Shown here piece after piece: positions 42,010 through 52,481 of a DNA stretch of 64,000 nucleotides. Source of the DNA: Skeletonema tropicum (taxonomy: Eukaryota; Bacillariophyta; Thalassiosirophyceae; Thalassiosirales; Thalassiosiraceae); NCBI GenBank assembly GCA_037178625.1, contig CM074136.1, positions 2,914,001 through 2,978,000 on the forward strand, written 5' to 3'. Position 1 is the first letter of the stretch. Each line of letters begins with the position of its first letter. The translations under genes were made by a program, and so were the position numbers. The notes beneath the pieces were generated by a model, which was not told the origin of the DNA, made no database searches, and worked only from the letters and a program-made list of their open reading frames with translations.

Positions 42010-43608
42010 TCACCACCGACCTCGAGAAAAAGAAGAAGATATCTCACTCTTGGTGGACCCTCCTTGCCGTGAGGTAGAAGAGTATTGATAATGCCTTGAT
42101 GAAGGTGGCTGAGATGGATGACATGAGGAATACGAATGCTGCTGCTGTTGATGTGGTTGTGGTTGGTACATTCTTGAAGAAGGAGGTCCATGAGATCTGG
42201 AAGAAGATGATGATGATGACATCCCACCACCACTTCTTGACCTTACAGGAGGAGGAGGAGGGGGAGGAATAGAACCACCACCACCACCAGAAGAATTACC
42301 GGTACTACTAGTAGTAGTAGTACCCTGAGAAATAACCGTGGGACTCCATCCCCCCACATATTGTGAGGTAGTATCCGAATACAATCCTACACTACTCCCA
42401 TCTTCCATATAACTCTCTTCATCTACAATCAACACATCACTCTCTCTCAACTTATTCTTGTACACCCTTCCAACACCTCTCCATCTACTTCTCCTTCTCC
42501 TCCGCCTCGCACGATGCCGTAACCGATCCAACAATCTCCAAACACCGTCGAAATCCACATTCATCTCACCCAATAATCCTGTCACATCACCCACTATTAA
42601 TTTGATCACTAATAGTATTGGACTTAGAATGGCAAGCATGATGGAGATGGTGAAGGATAGAGCTGTGGCGAGATGAGTCGCGATTAGGGTGGAGAGTTGG
42701 AAGATGTAGTGTTGAATGGGATCGTCTTCGTCGTCTTCTTCGAGGAGGTCTTGAGAGTCTTGACGGTCAATCGAGGAGGAGTTGATGTGAATGTTGTAAT
42801 GATCTCCTCGATGATGATCTTCTTGAGGATGATAGTGATGACGAGAAGAAGAAGGAGGAGGAGGTTGTGACGGTGAAGGCGCACACGTCTCGGAATGACA
42901 ATAACTTGATGTATACACTGATTCATCTTCATCCCAATTATTATTCGTCGAAGGTGATGACAACAAGGGTGAAGAAGAAGAAGTTACAGTGGCATTGGTG
43001 GTACCTCCCCGTCTTCTCGGAGTCTTCTTCGAACTGCTTGAACTTGAATTCAACAAAGCAGTAGTAGTATTGTTGCTACGACTACCAAGCATCACACTTC
43101 GTCGACCCACCTCAACATCTCCACCAATATGACATTCCGCTGCATACGACGCATGTTCACTTGCCGCATAACTATTATTTCGAAATCGTGTCCCTCGATT
43201 ATTATTATTATTATCGTAATTGCCGTAGCTGGCAGCGTGTGAATCGTACGATCCTTCAATGTAGGTGGCTAGTTGAGGCGTGTAATTATTATTCGTTCGT
43301 GACGAAGACGACGACGAGTGCACTGGTGGTGGCTGATGATGATGTTGATGATGACTAGTGCCCCCTCGTGTATTTTTATTACTGCTCGGTACAGTCGTCA
43401 ACGAAGAGGGCGATGCCGCCGAAGACGAATCTGACGATGTAGTCGCCGCAGATGAGAATGACTCGCCCATTGTGCTCGATGTATGATGTGAGTCATCGAA
43501 ATTAGTTGGAGCAGCTACTGCTGCGATCCCTTGTTGTTTGGAGGATCGTCGTCGTTTCTTGACGTGGTCGGAGAGGCTTATGGAGCGATTGTAATTTAGG
43601 GTTGCCAT
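42010..43608 (-). CDS. Low-complexity protein with one membrane hairpin
   Basis: About 532 residues from the ATG at 43608 (MATLNYNRSISLSDHVKKRR). Mostly Ser/Thr/Asn/His/Pro-rich disordered sequence with many homopolymeric runs, a basic N-terminal cluster (KKRRRSSKQQG), an acidic LLEEDDEDD stretch, then about 45 hydrophobic residues (LATALSFTISIMLAILSPIL and LLVIKLIVGDVTGLLG) likely forming one or two membrane passes, and a very basic RHRARRRRRRSRWRG segment directly after. The C-terminal third is again disordered (polyPro, polyGly, polySer). No domain is recognised. A fragment of its N-terminal coding region is copied at 40255-40333. Confidence 0.7.
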   Translation of the reverse strand: MATLNYNRSISLSDHVKKRRRSSKQQGIAAVAAPTNFDDSHHTSSTMGESFSSAATTSSDSSSAASPSSLTTVPSSNKNTRGGTSHHQHHHQPPPVHSSSSSSRTNNNYTPQLATYIEGSYDSHAASYGNYDNNNNNRGTRFRNNSYAASEHASYAAECHIGGDVEVGRRSVMLGSRSNNTTTALLNSSSSSSKKTPRRRGGTTNATVTSSSSPLLSSPSTNNNWDEDESVYTSSYCHSETCAPSPSQPPPPSSSRHHYHPQEDHHRGDHYNIHINSSSIDRQDSQDLLEEDDEDDPIQHYIFQLSTLIATHLATALSFTISIMLAILSPILLVIKLIVGDVTGLLGEMNVDFDGVWRLLDRLRHRARRRRRRSRWRGVGRVYKNKLRESDVLIVDEESYMEDGSSVGLYSDTTSQYVGGWSPTVISQGTTTTSSTGNSSGGGGGSIPPPPPPPVRSRSGGGMSSSSSSSRSHGPPSSRMYQPQPHQQQQHSYSSCHPSQPPSSRHYQYSSTSRQGGSTKSEISSSFSRGRW

Positions 43609-44670
43609 CACTTCCAATTTTTTTTTATTCGATGGAACTCTCTAAATCACAATCGCTCTCTCTTCCCCCCTCCTTCGCGCGGCTGGTCTAAAAAATATTA
43701 TAATATCGGTCACTGATATAATTATTTAGTAACCGCAAACTAAGTAATTCTGTTTCGCTAGAGAGAGCAATGTCAATCAATTGCCACGATATTCAGTGAT
43801 AGTAATGATGCCCTCTGGTGCGATGATACGGGTTCAGCACACAACGCTACAACACGGTTGTCTTTGTCTCTCGTGTAGCGTGCATGGGTTGCGTGTCCAA
43901 TTTCAGTGGTGAAGTCGAAGAGGGGAAGCGCTTCGAAGAAGCTGTGTGTGTTTTCTAATCGGGGTCATTTAGGATGACCGACCATGGCCGATTGGGTAAA
44001 ATATTTCATATTTCATGTCCTATATGGTTTGAATAATGGGCGAACATTTGGGATGATAAATTGATTAGAATCAACAGAAGTCATGTCTCAGAAAATACTT
44101 CACCCCTTTTGAAAACATTTTAATGGGGAGTAGTTATTTTTCGGTCACAAAGCCTTTGAGAATACCACGTAATGCCTCAATCTAATCGTGTTCGTGACAA
44201 GAAAGACAAAAAATGGCATTCCACGGAGTAATCGATCGGTGAGGTTGAGATGTATCACCGCCGATGTACCGAACCTCACTTGGTCATCTGGACACACCCA
44301 TCATGTCCAAGGGCAATTCTCTCTAGAGAGAGAGAGCGAGAGAGGTACTTTTACTTGATCGAGGCTTTATTGTGAAGGCCCTTCTCTTACTTCTCCCATG
44401 TGCCAGCTGTATTGTACTGCTTGTGACTTGTGTTCTCTGCGGACAAAAACTGCAGAGCTATTGCAACAGTACTTATCTCTTGTGTCTCGTGCGATTCACA
44501 TTCACGGATTGTTTGAATATTGCTCAGGATGGACAAGTCATAGTCTTCGGATGGCAACCTTCTTTCATAGCATCTACAACTTCCATGCATACTTATCATC
44601 TTATACATGGTCATCATAATCGCACTTTAGTAGCCCTCACAATCATAACTGTTGCATACACTTGAAAGAG
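43609..44670. other. Intergenic between divergent genes
   Basis: Shared upstream region of the minus-strand 42010 gene and the plus-strand 44671 gene. Contains a GA microsatellite at about 44322-44346. No other gene is supported. Confidence 0.5.
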
Positions 44671-45414
44671 ATGGACGAAGACACCTTCATTGCAATCCGT
44701 GCTCTGCATGATATTTTCTACGACCTCAAAGACGATGGTGGTGGTGGTGACTACTCCTCGAATGGAAAAGAACAGCACCATCGCCATCGATCGATAGAGC
44801 CACCATCTTATAATGCATATGCTGCCTTCGATTTTTTAGATGCAGGTGATGACTCGCAACAACAAGAAGAAGAGCATTACTATCCAACCAACATCAACAT
44901 TCAGTCAAACGACTATCGTGATGTATCATCATCTTTTTCTTCTAATATTCACCACGACATTCCTGACTCGACGGGTGAAGAAAGAGAACAGCACCATCCA
45001 TCGATAGAGTCGCTATCGCTGTATTATGATGCATCTGCCGCCTTCGAGTTTACAGATGCAGGTAATGATTCGCAACAACAAGAAGGACAAGACCATCAAA
45101 CCATTGAGTCAACCATCTACCATGATGCATCATCATCTATTCACCACGACAAGACGTATAGAATGGAAATATTATCGACGGACCTTCAACTTGAGCGTTT
45201 TGATATCACGACACATTCATCCTCCTGCATACTGCGTGACAAGAGTACTGTCTTCATTGCCGCTATCCTGCTAACAATGGTAATCTATCCAATGCTTGGA
45301 ATGCGTTGGCGCTCGAAGAAAAAATGGTGGGTGAAGAATAGGGATGCAAGTAGTTTGACGAATTCTCATTCTTATTGTGAACAGGATATGTTGGAGAGAG
45401 GAGTTCATCGATGA
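44671..45414 (+). CDS. Hypothetical single-pass membrane protein with internal repeat
   Basis: 247 residues from ATG 44671 (MDEDTFIAIRALHDIFYDLK). Acidic, Gln/His/Ser-rich N-terminal two-thirds with two copies of a roughly 40-residue unit: YNAYAAFDFLDAGDDSQQQE and YDASAAFEFTDAGNDSQQQE. One hydrophobic segment near residues 200-218 (VFIAAILLTMVIYPMLGM) is followed by basic RWRSKKKWW, so the repeat region is probably lumenal or extracellular, or the reverse. No family recognised. Confidence 0.65.
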   Translation: MDEDTFIAIRALHDIFYDLKDDGGGGDYSSNGKEQHHRHRSIEPPSYNAYAAFDFLDAGDDSQQQEEEHYYPTNINIQSNDYRDVSSSFSSNIHHDIPDSTGEEREQHHPSIESLSLYYDASAAFEFTDAGNDSQQQEGQDHQTIESTIYHDASSSIHHDKTYRMEILSTDLQLERFDITTHSSSCILRDKSTVFIAAILLTMVIYPMLGMRWRSKKKWWVKNRDASSLTNSHSYCEQDMLERGVHR

Positions 45415-45893
45415 TGATGTGTGTAAGTGTTAGCAGACATTTGTGACTCCTTTTGTGTTGCAGCAAAGGAAAGAATTTAAGAGACGATAGAGAAAAAGAT
45501 GTACCAGTAATGCAAGAATAGAAATTGATTGCAGAGCATCTATTTTCGAGTGTATCCGTATCCTGTATGCAATCGTTATTAGAGCATTTTGCGTTGCTGC
45601 TTGCTTTCTTTTCTTTCTTACACGCCCTCATTACTATAGCATCATGCCACCTTGCCTACGATTGCGAATATAAAAACAGGGAGGTCAGATACTTACTGTC
45701 ACCATTTTGACTTCGCTGGGAGGAGGTTCATCCGAGCGGGAGGCTTCGCGCCTCCTCCCAGCTGCCAACTTTGCTTGCAGAGTACCTACTTACTTCTTGT
45801 GAGTACAACTGGCAAGTATTTCTTGTCCTGCCACCAAGACCACCAAATGTCCAACTTCTTCAAGCAACTCCTGAACCTCGACACTCAACTCAT
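45415..45893. other. Intergenic, one strong hairpin
   Basis: GCTGGGAGGAGG at about 45715 pairs with CCTCCTCCCAGC at about 45750. No gene is seen. Confidence 0.4.
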
Positions 45894-46114
45894 AAAAACT
45901 CTGTTAGATGCCCCAAGAACCGTAGCTAATTCATAGAGGGGGATTCTCCTCTACACGTTGGATTTAGCGAACCACCGATTGCACCATTGAATTCAGCGTA
46001 AAAAGTTGACTTAGAGACCCTAGTTTGGGTTTATGACATGCATGTTCCGACGACATAACATCTTGACAATAGTGACAAGCGAATTTTGAGTACCGTTCTC
46101 GGTATTTCTCATTG
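45894..46114. mobile_element. One-arm remnant of the foldback MITE
   Basis: Matches the centre and one arm of 26952-27405 (AAAAACTCTGTT, GATGCCCCAAGAACCGTAGC, then the arm to CGGTATTTCTCATTG). The outer end is truncated where the gypsy fragment begins. Confidence 0.75.
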
Positions 46115-46205
46115 GGACACTCCGTTATGTTAGTCGAGTAGGGTCGTAACGCCCACATGGGAAAGTTAAGTGAGTAATTGTTTTCTGTCGGGGATCCTCT
46201 GTGTA

Positions 46206-47732
46206 ATGTTGATTATCCCGGTGACGTTGCCTACCTTCCCTGTTGCCAAGAAAGATGTAACAATTCGAGTGGTCTCGGATCTTCGTTAACTCAACTAAGT
46301 GATCAAGACTCGCGACTATACTCTCCCAATCATTCATGACCTCATTCGCCAGCGCTCAAGGTTTAAGTTTATGACAAAAATCGATCTGAGTATGATGTTC
46401 TATGCCTTTGAACTCACTGAACGTGCGAAGAATCTTGCCGTTATTTCAACGCCCTTCGGTCTGTTCCGCTATACGTGCTCCAATGGGTCTTCGTAATTCC
46501 CCTGCCTTCGCTCAAGCGGCGATCGAGCAGTGCCTTGAGGGTATCCCTGATGTGTGTGCCTATATTGATGACATCGCGATCTGGTCTGATTCTTGGGAGG
46601 ATCACTTGAAAACTCTTCAACTTAAATTAACTTAAACAAGTTCTCTCTCGTTTGGAGGAAGCTGGTTTTAGTGTCAATCCCCTCAAGTGCGAATGTGGTA
46701 TTTCTTAAGGTTGATAAGGGGATTTCTTGGGTCATTTCCTCACACAAGATGGTATCAAGCCCTGGAAAAGAAAGTTCAAGCTGTCCTCGAACTCCAGCGA
46801 CCTACAAATGCAAGTGAAGTGAGAACCTTTGTCGGACTTATCAATTGTTACCGTGATTTTTGGCCGGGACGAAGTCATCTATTATCTCCCTTCACTCAAT
46901 TGATCCGTGGTCTGAAAGAGAGGAAAGCCCCTATCGAATGGAACGATCATCTTGAGAAGTGCTTCAATGAAGCGAAGAATGTTATTGCCGCGGATGCTCT
47001 TTGTGCCTATCCTGATCACAACCAACCTTTTGACATCTATACGGACAGCAGTGACTATCAGTTGGGTGCTGCTATTGCTATCTTGCAAGGTGGCCGGCCT
47101 GTCGCCTACTATTCCAAGCGCCTGTCGGCCCTCAAACTCGTTATTCTACGATGGAAAAGAAGATGTTAGCCTTAAAAGCTACCCTGCAGGATTACCGCAC
47201 AATTTTGTTCGGTGCCAAAATCAAGCTCTTTACTGACCATCGCAATCTCACCTTTGCCAACCTAACCAATCAGCGCGTCCTTCGCTGGCGCTGCTTCCTC
47301 GAGACCTTTAATTTTAACGCTGAATGGAATTATCATCCAGGGAAACTGAATGTCCTAGCAGATGCCTTTAGCCGCCTACCCAAGTTTGATTATTCTGGCC
47401 GTGAGGAGAGGAAGGATGATCTGCCCTCAACTCCAACTCCGTTCAATCCAGATCCTGAAGCCCCGTCAGTTTTTGAAGAACAACTGTCGGAACTTGCCAG
47501 TGAAGATGAATTCCCGATCAATCATGTCCAAGTCCTAATGAATCTACCTTCTGAAAGAGACACAGGAACACTGGAGGTGACTACTTGCATTAGCAAGAAG
47601 TGGGCTCCTTTCAAAGAAGATGTGAGGACAAGCATCACGAGTCACTATCTGAGAGGATCAACTAGGCAAGACCGTTGTTGCTACTTGACACGTGTGAACA
47701 GGAAGGATGACTGTCGGAACGGTATCAGGTGA
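46206..47732 (+). pseudogene. Ty3/gypsy pol fragment: reverse transcriptase and RNase H
   Basis: Reads FPVAKKD, VVSDLR, then KIDLSMMFYAFELTE (RT), CSNGSS/APMGLRNSPAFAQA (frame change near 46490), catalytic YIDDI at about 46560, a thumb/connection segment VRTFVGLINCYRDFWPGRSH, RNase H DIYTDSSDYQLGAAI and KLFTDHRNLTFAN, and LADAFSRLPKF. Stops replace residues in the SDLRELN region and there are about four frame changes. No integrase and no LTR follow. A decayed fragment. Confidence 0.8.
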
Positions 47733-48185
47733 GTAAAAAGGTGTGTAATACAAGAGCTACGTACAACATAAAAGGGCTAACTAGCAATCTGAAGTTTAGG
47801 CTATGCCGACGCACCCACTCGACGTTTCTCACCCCGACAAAACTACAATTTCTGTTATATTATTATTACTAGCCTCGCTGACGCTCGTCTAGCCGCTGCG
47901 CGGGTTTTCTAATATAAATAAGAGAGGAGGCACCGGCTATCTACTACGATATTGATTGTGTCTACTTATATACATAGCAGTACATATTCAAATAGTACGA
48001 ATTGAAAATTGATTTTATTTCGTTTTTTGGGTCTCCTTCCTTCTTCCCCGAATCTTGATGGGTGTTTGTTGTGATATCAGATTCGTCATTGAAAGAGTGA
48101 GGCAGCTTCCCTAAGGTATATATGAAACTTGCAATACTATCCTAGTAGATAGTGATGTGACGAAATATTAGTAAGCTTGAAAAGG
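47733..48185. other. Intergenic
   Basis: AT-rich, non-coding, probably containing the promoter of the gene at 48186. Nothing else is recognised. Confidence 0.45.
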
Positions 48186-48797
48186 ATGAGTTCTGTAACT
48201 GGTGTTGTGACGAAAGAGAGGAGGCAATTCGTTGATAATTCGGAGAAAATTTCTCTTCCTGTTCCGTTCTTGCGGACCCTGTTCGAGCATGGGCATGAGG
48301 TTTTATGGATCAATTACGGGCAAGACGGATTTTTGAATGCTGTATCGAATCATTTGGCGTTGTACGGTTCGTACATGTCAATAGAAGAGTTGAAGGGATT
48401 ATTAATTAATTATGAGAAGGAGAATGCTGTGGATTTGGAACGTTCTTCATTATTTAGGGTTGGGAAACATGGTGGCACAATGAGTTTTATTGAATATGTG
48501 GAGAAGCTGGAGAATAACGAAAGGATTGCAGAGGAGTTAGACTTTGATTGCATGTCTAAGATTTTGGGCGCAGAAATTTCAGTATTTTTTCCAGATTTTG
48601 AAAATGATGCGGAGCTGCTGAGATTGAAAAAATACAATTCTCAAGGAGCTGAGGAGAGGCTTCTTCGTATTGCTGTTGTGCATGACAATACCAAGTTTCC
48701 TGTTCGCACTTATGCGACAGTGCCTGTGTTGAAAGAGTGTTTGTCACACAACCCATACCTTAGTTGCAATGCAGGGGAGGAGAAAGCGGGGGGTTGA
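48186..48797 (+). CDS. OTU-like domain protein lacking the catalytic cysteine
   Basis: 203 residues from ATG 48186 (MSSVTGVVTKERRQFVDNSE). The sequence from LFEHGHEVLWINYGQDGFLN onward follows the OTU cysteine-protease layout: DG-x-x followed by AVSNHLALYGS, then the helix EELKGLLINYEKEN, a Gly-rich GKHGGTMSF, and the strand-helix pair DCMSKILGAEISVFF. In active OTU deubiquitinases the first motif is DGNC(L/A)F; here it is DGFLN, two residues shorter and without Cys, so the protein would be inactive. The C-terminus (RIAVVHDNTKFPVRTY) is compatible with the final strand. It could be a binding-only pseudo-enzyme or a decayed gene. Assignment is by motif order only. Confidence 0.4.
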   Translation: MSSVTGVVTKERRQFVDNSEKISLPVPFLRTLFEHGHEVLWINYGQDGFLNAVSNHLALYGSYMSIEELKGLLINYEKENAVDLERSSLFRVGKHGGTMSFIEYVEKLENNERIAEELDFDCMSKILGAEISVFFPDFENDAELLRLKKYNSQGAEERLLRIAVVHDNTKFPVRTYATVPVLKECLSHNPYLSCNAGEEKAGG

Positions 48798-48973
48798 GAT
48801 GTCAGTAATGTTGTTGTTCGTAGGGGGGGATCGTGTTACGAAGCTAGCAGATAAGAGGCGAATAAAGAGATTTTCTTTGCTGTTTAGATTGCATTAATTA
48901 CATAACATGTGCCCACCATGGTCGGGGATTGATCAAATCTTGAAGAGTAGGTCCATTTGCCTCTTCCGTGTGT

Positions 48974-49250
48974 CCCCCCCTGAACAATCAAATCTAAGCC
49001 AATCAAAGAAAGAGTCAATCGAAAATTCTAAACACGGGGGGGCAAGGGGGGGTGTCCCCCCTGAACAATCAAATCTAAGCCAATCAAAGAAAGAGTCAAT
49101 CGAAAATTCTAAACACGGGGGGGGGCAAGGGGGGGTGTCCCCCCCTGAACATTCAAATCTAAGGCAATCAAAGAAAGAGTCAATCGAAAACTCTAAAAAC
49201 GGGGGGGGGCAAGGGGTCAAATCAAGCCAATCAAAGAAAGAGTCGATCGA
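48974..49250. repeat. Tandem ~80-bp repeats with C6/G7 tracts
   Basis: Three to four units containing CCCCCCTGAACAATCAAATC, AAGCCAATCAAAGAAAGAGT and GGGGGGGCAAGGGGGG. Each unit begins in a C-run and ends in G-runs, so strands can form hairpins or four-stranded structures. The frame across it is open, but the product would be repeat translation. Confidence 0.75.
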
Positions 49251-49497
49251 AAATGCCCGTGAAGGCCAAAGGACACGCCAAAGGGCCCGGACAGAACGAC
49301 AGAACTACCGACCGAACGACCGACAGAACGAACGACAGAACGAACGAGAAAATGCCCGTGAAGGCCAAAGGACACGCCAAAGGGCCCGGACAGAACGACA
49401 GAACGACAGAACGACAGAACGACAGAACGACCGACCGACAGAACGACCGACCGACCGACAGAACGACAGAACGACAGAACGACAGAACGAACGACTT
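49251..49497. repeat. CAGAACGA/CGAC microsatellite with a 55-bp direct repeat
   Basis: Two copies of AATGCCCGTGAAGGCCAAAG plus GACACGCCAAAGGGCCCGGA (from about 49251 and 49350), each followed by runs of ACAGAACG/ACCGACCG. Simple-sequence DNA. Confidence 0.75.
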
Positions 49498-49595
49498 AGC
49501 TCCTCTCATTATTTAGATTATCATAAGTACGCGGTAACGGCTTCTGGCGATGGATGAGACAGAAATTTCTGCCTCAAAACTCACTAGGGATATTA

Positions 49596-49925
49596 CTGTG
49601 TCCACGCATCAAATTTGGCCTCCTAATTTTTCATATTTTTGCCAAATTTGGCCTCGCTTGGCCAAATTTCAAATTTCAAATTTGGCCTCCTTTGGCAAAT
49701 TTTGCCTTTTGGCAAAAATATCAAATTTCATTTTTGGCCTCCAAATTTGGCCTTCTCAAAGAAAGAATCATGAGCCGTCCTAACAAAAAATGAAAATAAG
49801 CAAAATTTACCATGCGTGGACACAAAGTCAAATTTGTGAAGCTAAATTTTTGCAAAATTTTACTTGGCAAAATTTGGCCGAGCGAGGCCAAATTTGGCAA
49901 AAATAAATTTCATGCGTGGACACAG
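49596..49925. mobile_element. TA-flanked MITE, second copy of CTGTGTCC family
   Basis: 330 bp, TIR CTGTGTCCACGCATCAAATT at left and its complement (one mismatch) at right, TA at 49594-49595 and 49926-49927. The interior is again almost only CCAAATTTGGCC-type units in both directions. Non-coding. Confidence 0.8.
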
Positions 49926-50042
49926 TATTAGCCCGATTTTAATGATTCCAAGAGCAGTAATAGTAGTGAAGACTCTGCCTACACTACGACTCTACCTAAT
50001 ATCATGTTGTGATTCCATTGCCAACAGCAGCTAGAAAGGGTA

Positions 50043-50153
50043 CATGGAATAGGTCGAACTGTCCCCAACAAAAATTTTGGCTGAGATCCAGGGGGGGGGA
50101 CAGTCCAAAATCGACAACCGGGGGGACGGGGGACAGTTCGACCTATTCCACTG
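50043..50153. mobile_element. Short TA-flanked MITE with CAGTGG ends
   Basis: 111 bp with inverted repeats TGGAATAGGTCGAACTGTCC(CC) and complement; the right end reads CCACTG then TA, the left TA then CATGG (one base lost from CAGTGG). CAGT-type ends with a TA target are typical of Tc1/mariner. The interior holds G-runs. Confidence 0.7.
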
Positions 50154-50155
50154 TA

Positions 50156-51413
50156 TTGCTATCTCACGGCTCACTGAAAATCACTAAAACATAAAACACC
50201 GGCTATCTATGGTTTGTACCTACGTAGGAAAGTTGTAATAAATAAATACAAAGTTAATCAGATTAGATATCTATGATACTAAAAGGGACCTGCTTCGGTA
50301 CAACTGTACGGTCTTTTCTATTGCCGAATGGCTTTTCAGACAGAAAGACGGGAAATGTCCCGTAGGAGTCAAGGACTCCTCTTAAACGCCGAAGCGTCTG
50401 TAACCAGGTGAGAGTGCTCTTGCGACACATAGTTGGGACTCAATTCTTTCAGTCAGGGTGGTGCTGTTTCCGTTTTTTCCTCTTCGGCGGTGCATGGCGT
50501 TGGGTGGTAGCTAACAATGTGGCCTCCCCAAAAACTACGGACTCTGCTTTGCGTTTCTTGTTCAATAGTGAATGTGTCTGTTCCAATGGCGTGGGGTCTG
50601 TGACCAAAATTTTAATAGCACATTTTAGTACATGTGCAAATATGCATGATATGCATGAAGATACTCGGAATCTACATGAAATTTGTACTTCGGCTCCAGT
50701 TTGACCGCGGTTTATAGGCTTTGCTCATTGAACACTATCGCACCAAAGTTTCGTACTCCTACTTTTCATTTCCTCAAAATCACAAGCAAACATGCAAAGT
50801 TGGCCATTCGGTAAGGTAGGAAACTTATTAGGCCGAGGCCAATTGAGAGCATAAACTATAGATTGATTATTTTCCGATGGAAGAAGACATGCTCTAATCG
50901 ATTTCACCTTGTCCGGCCGTTCAAATTTATCACATAACATGCTAAACGCGGTGTGTTGGCCATCTCTGAAATTTATCACAAAACCTAAACGCAATGCCAA
51001 TAGTGAGTTTTTTGGACGCCATGTTTGATAGGAGTGGCGCTGTTAGCACTTTTGCTAGCGAACACAAAAAACAACTCTTGTCGCTTTGAGCGAGAAAGAG
51101 TTAAAATATTTTACTAACTAATCAATGTCCGACCCCCGACCCGACCACTATATTGGCAGCGCGTTTAGCATCTTATGAGATCAACTTGAACGGCCGCTCA
51201 CTGTTGCAATCGAATCAATTTGTCTTCTTTTGTATGAGAGTAATCAATTTATAGCTTATACTCACAATATAGTTTCCTACCTCACCAAAATCGGCAATAT
51301 TTGCATATTTACTAGGGAAAACAAAGTTGCAAACTTTGGTGTAATAGTGTTCAATGATGCAATAGGCTATAATTCGAGGTCAAAATACCATTGAACTACA
51401 AATTGCATGTAGT
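50156..51413. other. Intergenic between MITE and gypsy element
   Basis: 50241-50281 is the exact reverse complement of 40451-40491. 50281-50400 has small hairpins (GGGAAATGTCCC, AGGAGTCAAGGACTCCT) but matches no RNA family I know. No coding region is supported. Confidence 0.45.
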
Positions 51414-51812
51414 TCAAAAGGAATGGATGCAAGCAAGAGATTGATGCAGAGCTGGAAGACTTATTTTATGAGATGTCTATCGAGTGAAAGAAGTCAAAGA
51501 TCAGTCGTGTGGTCGACTTCTGGCTGACGAAGTCAGACTAAGATGACTACTGGCTGATCTCTAGAGACGGATCAGGGAATGATCTACGGGTCAGCAGACG
51601 ACTAAGCTGATCCCGAGACAATATCGGCTGATCTAGAAGTGATCTGGCTAATCTAGCCAGAACGTGAGACACTGTCTGGAATCCGGAGACTCAGATAAGG
51701 ATGATGTACTGGTATGTGAGAATACCAGTGGAGAGTCCTTATGCCACCCAAGAAAAGATGAATGACTCGAGAAAGTCAAATGAAAAGGATGGAAGACAGA
51801 GATGGAAGTCAA
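51414..51812 (-). repeat. LTR-like direct repeat, 3' side of gypsy element
   Basis: Shares GGAATGGATGCAAGCAAGAG through GGAAGACAGAGATGGAAGTC with the right-hand repeat. Contains many GCTGATC/GATCAGC and TCTGGCTAATCTAGCCAGA short inverted repeats. Confidence 0.65.
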
Positions 51813-52480
51813 AGAACCAGGCACCTTTTGTGCACCAACCGTATGCCCTTTTGGCATACGATAGGTCTCCACGATGATTTCGCTTAAAAAGAAAAAAATC
51901 GGGGTATGGCAGAAGCCATTGATGAAAGAGGACGAAGTCCTTAGCCGGATGGGCTGGGGGTGGCGGAAGAGAAGTAGATATTCTCCGCCGAAGAGACTTG
52001 AACGAAGGTATCGTAGCGTCTCGAGATTGCGTCAGATGTGTAGGTTGTGTGAAATGGATCGACGTGAACCGAATAATTTGGTAGGCTGAATGATGGGACT
52101 TGATTGGAGAAATGAGTCTTATACCGAAGGAGTTCGGTCCAATCCGATTCAGAGATGCGGTCACGTGATTTACGTCCATTAACAGCTGCAAAGTCGAAGG
52201 GCAGGGGCCGTGGATGAATGTAGAGTGATTAGTAAGAACAACCCATTGACGAAAAGGGGTGAGGCCATGCTGGGAGGCGTAAGTCTCTGAGTGAGCATCT
52301 GGCCGGATAAGGTGGCATTGCCGGCGGATGTCGGTAGTAACATAGGTGGAGATTGGGTGATATTCAAGCCAGAACCGAATATTGCAAGCATTATAGTAGC
52401 TGTCGCTGGGGTGAGCAACGTAGAAATCGACGAGGTACTTGCCATTACTGGCGCACTGTGGGTTGTGGAAGTGAGTGGCT
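51739..52480 (-). CDS. C-terminal extension of gypsy polyprotein
   Basis: Minus-strand frame open from about 52520 down to 51739, reading VFEWSLVRVNLKATHFHNPQ, YLVDFYVAHPSDSYYNACNI, FWLEYHPIST, and later RQWVVLTNHSTFIHGPCPS and LLMDVNHVTASLNRIGPNSF. The last 60 residues run into the LTR-like repeat (SFSFDFLESFIFSWVA). No envelope hydrophobic pattern or known integrase tail is recognised. A frame change of about one base near 52530-52560 separates it from the upstream ORF. Confidence 0.45.
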
Positions 52481-52481
52481 T

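Noticed and set aside
45715..45761. Strong hairpin as a tRNA or ncRNA
   Set aside because: No D-, anticodon- or T-loop consensus; only a 12-bp GC-rich stem.
48907..49557. 216-residue ORF across the G-rich repeats
   Set aside because: The frame is open only because the repeats lack stops; the product is a translation of simple repeats (SKKESIENSKHGG, ERQNDR).
50281..50400. Hairpin-rich stretch as a small nuclear RNA
   Set aside because: It does not match U1, U2, U4, U5, U6, SRP or RNase P features that I can recognise.
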